A DNA stretch of 7,490 nt from the NCBI GenBank assembly GCA_025450135.1, contig JANWHZ010000015.1, forward strand, positions 1-7,490, in the 5' to 3' direction. Numbering within the stretch: the first letter of the stretch is position 1; each line of letters starts with the position of its first letter. The notes beneath the pieces are model-generated. The model was not told where the DNA came from, did no database searches, and saw nothing but the letters and a program-made list of their open reading frames with translations. Shown in pieces: positions 6,068 through 7,490 of the stretch. This DNA is from Candidatus Saccharimonadales bacterium (lineage in GTDB: Bacteria > Patescibacteriota > Saccharimonadia > Saccharimonadales > UBA4665). Both the position numbers and the translations under genes were made by a program.

Positions 6068-6160
6068 GGAGAGGTACCCAAGTGGCTGAAGGGGATGGTT
6101 TGCTAAATCATTAGGGGGGCGCAAGCCCCCGCGAGGGTTCGAATCCCTCCCTCTCCGCCA
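6068..6160 (+). tRNA. tRNA-Ser (anticodon GCU), CCA encoded
   Basis: The acceptor stem GGAGAGG (6068-6074) pairs with CCTCTCC (6150-6156). The anticodon stem ATGGT/ATCAT with loop TTGCTAA gives anticodon GCT at 6102-6104. The long variable arm is a GC-rich hairpin (GGGGGC-GCAA-GCCCCC), and the T arm is GAGGG-TTCGAAT-CCCTC. CCA is encoded at 6158-6160. It reads AGC/AGU codons, complementing the UCN reader upstream. Confidence 0.97.
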
Positions 6161-6199
6161 AAAAGAACGTGGCTCGTGTGGTCGAGCCTCTTTCTTTTT
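6160..6199 (+). terminator. Rho-independent terminator after the tRNA pair
   Basis: GGCTCG (6171-6176) pairs with CGAGCC (6183-6188) around a 6-nt loop, followed by TTTCTTTTT (6191-6199). An A-rich stretch upstream can extend the stem. It begins directly after the encoded CCA. Confidence 0.88.
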
Positions 6200-6217
6200 G
6201 CGTCGTGTTTCAACAAG

Positions 6218-6247
6218 TTGCTCGAATGCTGTGTGGGGCTGTACAAT
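6218..6247 (+). promoter_or_regulatory. Promoter giving a leaderless transcript
   Basis: TTGCTC (6218-6223) and TACAAT (6242-6247) are 18 bp apart. The predicted start is at 6254-6255, on or next to the ATG at 6255. No Shine-Dalgarno sequence precedes that ATG. Confidence 0.5.
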
Positions 6248-6254
6248 AGCGCTA

Positions 6255-6968
6255 ATGGATGGGGATGCATCGAAAACATCGACGGATAATCAGGTGATAT
6301 ACAAACCCGATGATGTAATACAGCCGCACAGTACTGAATCCCCAGCAGTAGTCAACTCAGCGGCAGAGATTTTAGATACTGCGCAGCCGCCACAGCCGGA
6401 AGCCGCTTCAGCAGCTCCCACCGCTGAAGTAGGCGCCCCGCAGCCTGAGGTGTCTCAACCGAATGTTATTCCTGAGGCAATGGCATCTTCCGAACCTTAC
6501 GAGCCAATGTCTGATGTGATTTCTTGGACTGCATCTGAGTTTATAGCTCATGAGAAACCCACTGGATGGTATGTGCTAATTGCTGCCGGTGCCGTAGTTG
6601 CTGCAGCAATAACTTGGCTTGTCACGCGTGATATCATGCCAACTTCAGCTGTCTTCATCGGCATCACACTATTGGCTTTTTATGCTTCACATAAGCCTAA
6701 CCAACAGCAATACCAGCTTGACGAGTCAGGGCTAACAATCGGTAACCGCCACTTGCCATATCACGAATTCCGCTCTTTCGCTGTAATGCCAGAGGGAGCG
6801 TTTCTAAGTGTCGAATTGACGCCGCTCAGGCGCTTTTCGATGTACGCCACTCTATATCTCGATCCAGCCGATGAGGAACGTATAATAAGCTATCTCAGTA
6901 TGCATCTACCAATGGAGGAGGCGAAGCCAAGTCTGACTGACGACCTCATGCGTCGCATCCGATTCTAA
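6255..6968 (+). CDS. Two-helix membrane protein with Pro/Ala-rich N-terminus and likely PH-like domain
   Basis: This is a 237-residue product of unknown function. Residues 1-88 are disordered and rich in Pro, Ala, Glu and Gln. Then comes WTASEFIAHEKPTGWY and two membrane helices (about 105-123 and 129-145). Residues 150-220 alternate beta-like segments (YQLDESGLTIGNRHLPYHEFRSF) with PLRRFSMYATLYLDPADEE and end in a helix, the pattern of a small PH-like domain, probably cytoplasmic. The same layout, with W-x-A-x-E-F before helix 1 and E-F-R-S-F in the domain, is one I recall from uncharacterised CPR proteins. ATG 6255 is chosen because a -10 box sits 7 nt upstream. The longer frame from TTG 6198 starts inside the tRNA terminator and is rejected. 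Reality of the gene is firm; the PH-like call is moderate. Confidence 0.8.
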   Translation: MDGDASKTSTDNQVIYKPDDVIQPHSTESPAVVNSAAEILDTAQPPQPEAASAAPTAEVGAPQPEVSQPNVIPEAMASSEPYEPMSDVISWTASEFIAHEKPTGWYVLIAAGAVVAAAITWLVTRDIMPTSAVFIGITLLAFYASHKPNQQQYQLDESGLTIGNRHLPYHEFRSFAVMPEGAFLSVELTPLRRFSMYATLYLDPADEERIISYLSMHLPMEEAKPSLTDDLMRRIRF

Positions 6969-7000
6969 ATACAAAACCGCGCCATATACTTACAGCGCGG
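6967..7000 (-). terminator. Probable terminator of the 46-residue minus-strand gene
   Basis: GCGCGG/CCGCGC arms (6977-6982 with 6995-7000) form a 6-bp all-GC stem with a 12-nt loop. On the minus strand it is followed by TTTTGTATTT (complement of 6967-6976). The plus strand has no T-run after the stem, so it acts best on minus-strand transcripts. Confidence 0.55.
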
Positions 7001-7021
7001 CTCAAAGTGGGTGTTTAAATA

Positions 7022-7162
7022 TTAGCGCGAGTGGTTCAGACGATACTCTCTATTCTCCTTGTGGTGCAGTTTGCGTTCCATGCGCTCGATGAAATGTTTA
7101 CGACTATTCTTGTGGTCCCATTTGTCTACTTCGTCCATGAGGCTATCCAAATCGTAATTCAT
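7022..7162 (-). CDS. 46-residue highly charged microprotein
   Basis: A short frame from ATG 7162 to TAA encodes MNYDLDSLMDEVDKW, then a basic His/Lys/Arg-rich half ending YRLNHSR. There is no signal peptide or membrane segment, so it is probably cytoplasmic. Support comes from a good ribosome site (GAGGAT, complement of 7168-7173, 5 nt before the ATG), a fitting hairpin terminator downstream, and its central place in an otherwise empty 320-bp gap. The acidic first third and basic remainder, with predicted helical character, could suit nucleic-acid or ribosome binding, but I do not recognise the family. An upstream -10-like TACAGT is weak. Confidence 0.62.
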   Translation of the reverse strand: MNYDLDSLMDEVDKWDHKNSRKHFIERMERKLHHKENREYRLNHSR

Positions 7163-7280
7163 GCTTGATCCTCGTTTCACTTACATTACTGTACTGTTAT
7201 GGTAATGCTTGTCGTTAATGCGTGGCTGTGAGGTTTTTAACCGGTATCAGAAAATGTATGCAACACAAAAGATGTAACGG

Positions 7281-7286
7281 TACAAT
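7281..7286 (+). promoter_or_regulatory. -10 box of the YihY-like gene
   Basis: TACAAT, with the predicted transcript start near 7292-7293, lies among the candidate start codons at 7289, 7298 and 7313. The -35 region is poor. This again indicates a very short or absent leader. Confidence 0.45.
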
Positions 7287-7288
7287 AT

Positions 7289-7490
7289 ATGGAAGATATG
7301 TCACACGACGATATGGGCAAACCTAACGCGCTGGTATCTGCGATTGACGCCTGGCAGCAGCATCATCCTAACTTCGGATTTATCTACGCAATCGTACGTA
7401 AATATATCGACGACGAAGCCGGCCATCGAGCTGCCCTGCTGGCATACTATGGCTTTTTATCCCTGTTCCCGCTGCTCTTGGTGTTGACTA
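7289..7490 (+). CDS. YihY/BrkB family (UPF0761) membrane protein, N-terminal fragment
   Basis: Only the first 67 codons are inside the window. The frame reads MEDMSHDDMGKPNAL, an amphipathic stretch (IDAWQQHHPNFGFIYAIVRKYIDDEAG), then HRAALLAYYGFLSLFPLLLVLT. That last stretch is the start of the first membrane helix and strongly resembles the conserved 'aaaLAYYalfSLfPLLl' entry of YihY/BrkB proteins. Members are polytopic inner-membrane proteins, often near 300 residues; the old RNase BN label was not upheld, and their function remains unsettled. Three in-frame ATGs (7289, 7298, 7313) are possible. The -10 box at 7281-7286 would put the transcript start after 7289 and so favours 7298, with a leader of about 5 nt. 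Confidence 0.88.
   Translation, partial: MEDMSHDDMGKPNALVSAIDAWQQHHPNFGFIYAIVRKYIDDEAGHRAALLAYYGFLSLFPLLLVLT

Noticed and set aside
5888..6124. 78-codon minus-strand frame encoding KGWDSNPRTLAGLRFSRPVHSAT
   Set aside because: It is antisense to both tRNA-Ser genes. This peptide is a well-known false product of reverse-reading tRNA-Ser and is not a protein gene.
6198..6254. Nineteen-codon upstream extension of the PH-like membrane protein from TTG 6198
   Set aside because: The TTG lies in the T-run of the tRNA terminator, has no ribosome site, and precedes the -10 box that serves the ATG at 6255.
1..7490. CRISPR arrays, insertion sequences, integrase or attachment sites, and TGA recoding
   Set aside because: No spaced direct repeats, transposase motifs or terminal repeats were seen. 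The tRNA 3' ends are not duplicated nearby. TGA functions as a stop in several genes.

Overview
The window looks like chromosomal DNA from a Patescibacteria/CPR bacterium, most likely a Saccharibacteria (TM7) relative. This is judged from recognised family combinations, not from a database search. The signs are a VirB6/TrbL-like multi-pass protein beside a run of small two-helix pilin-like proteins with the GGDxxKVxxAK loop, very short or absent 5' leaders, and very compact spacing. Genes end cleanly at TGA and an 833-codon frame contains no internal TGA, so the genetic code appears standard and not the TGA=Gly code of Gracilibacteria/SR1.

Left part, minus strand (3-2501): one long frame, open through the window edge. 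It encodes a secreted-N-terminus, polytopic VirB6/TrbL-type type IV secretion channel protein with a large Cys-containing ectodomain and a long soluble tail. A 144-bp divergent promoter region (2502-2645) separates it from a plus-strand cluster.

Middle, plus strand (2646-5094): five consecutive genes for VirB2/TrbC-like pilin-type proteins. The first four are coupled by 4-11 bp overlaps, and the second is a fusion of two pilin modules. The fifth has its own promoter and strong ribosome site. Six copies of the module therefore sit next to the VirB6-like gene. I infer that they build or plug a minimal type IV secretion or pilus-like envelope machine. Two hairpin terminators (5105-5214) end the cluster.

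Right part: a convergent minus-strand Hsp20 small heat-shock protein; two tRNA-Ser genes (UGA and GCU), each with its own -10 box and followed by a strong terminator; a plus-strand membrane protein with a Pro/Ala-rich N-terminus, two helices and a likely PH-like beta domain; a 46-residue minus-strand charged microprotein; and the 5' end of a YihY/BrkB-family membrane protein that runs off the window.

The most interesting material is the amplified and fused pilin-module array with its VirB6-like partner. Such clusters are known in general terms in CPR genomes, but the role of each subunit is not established.
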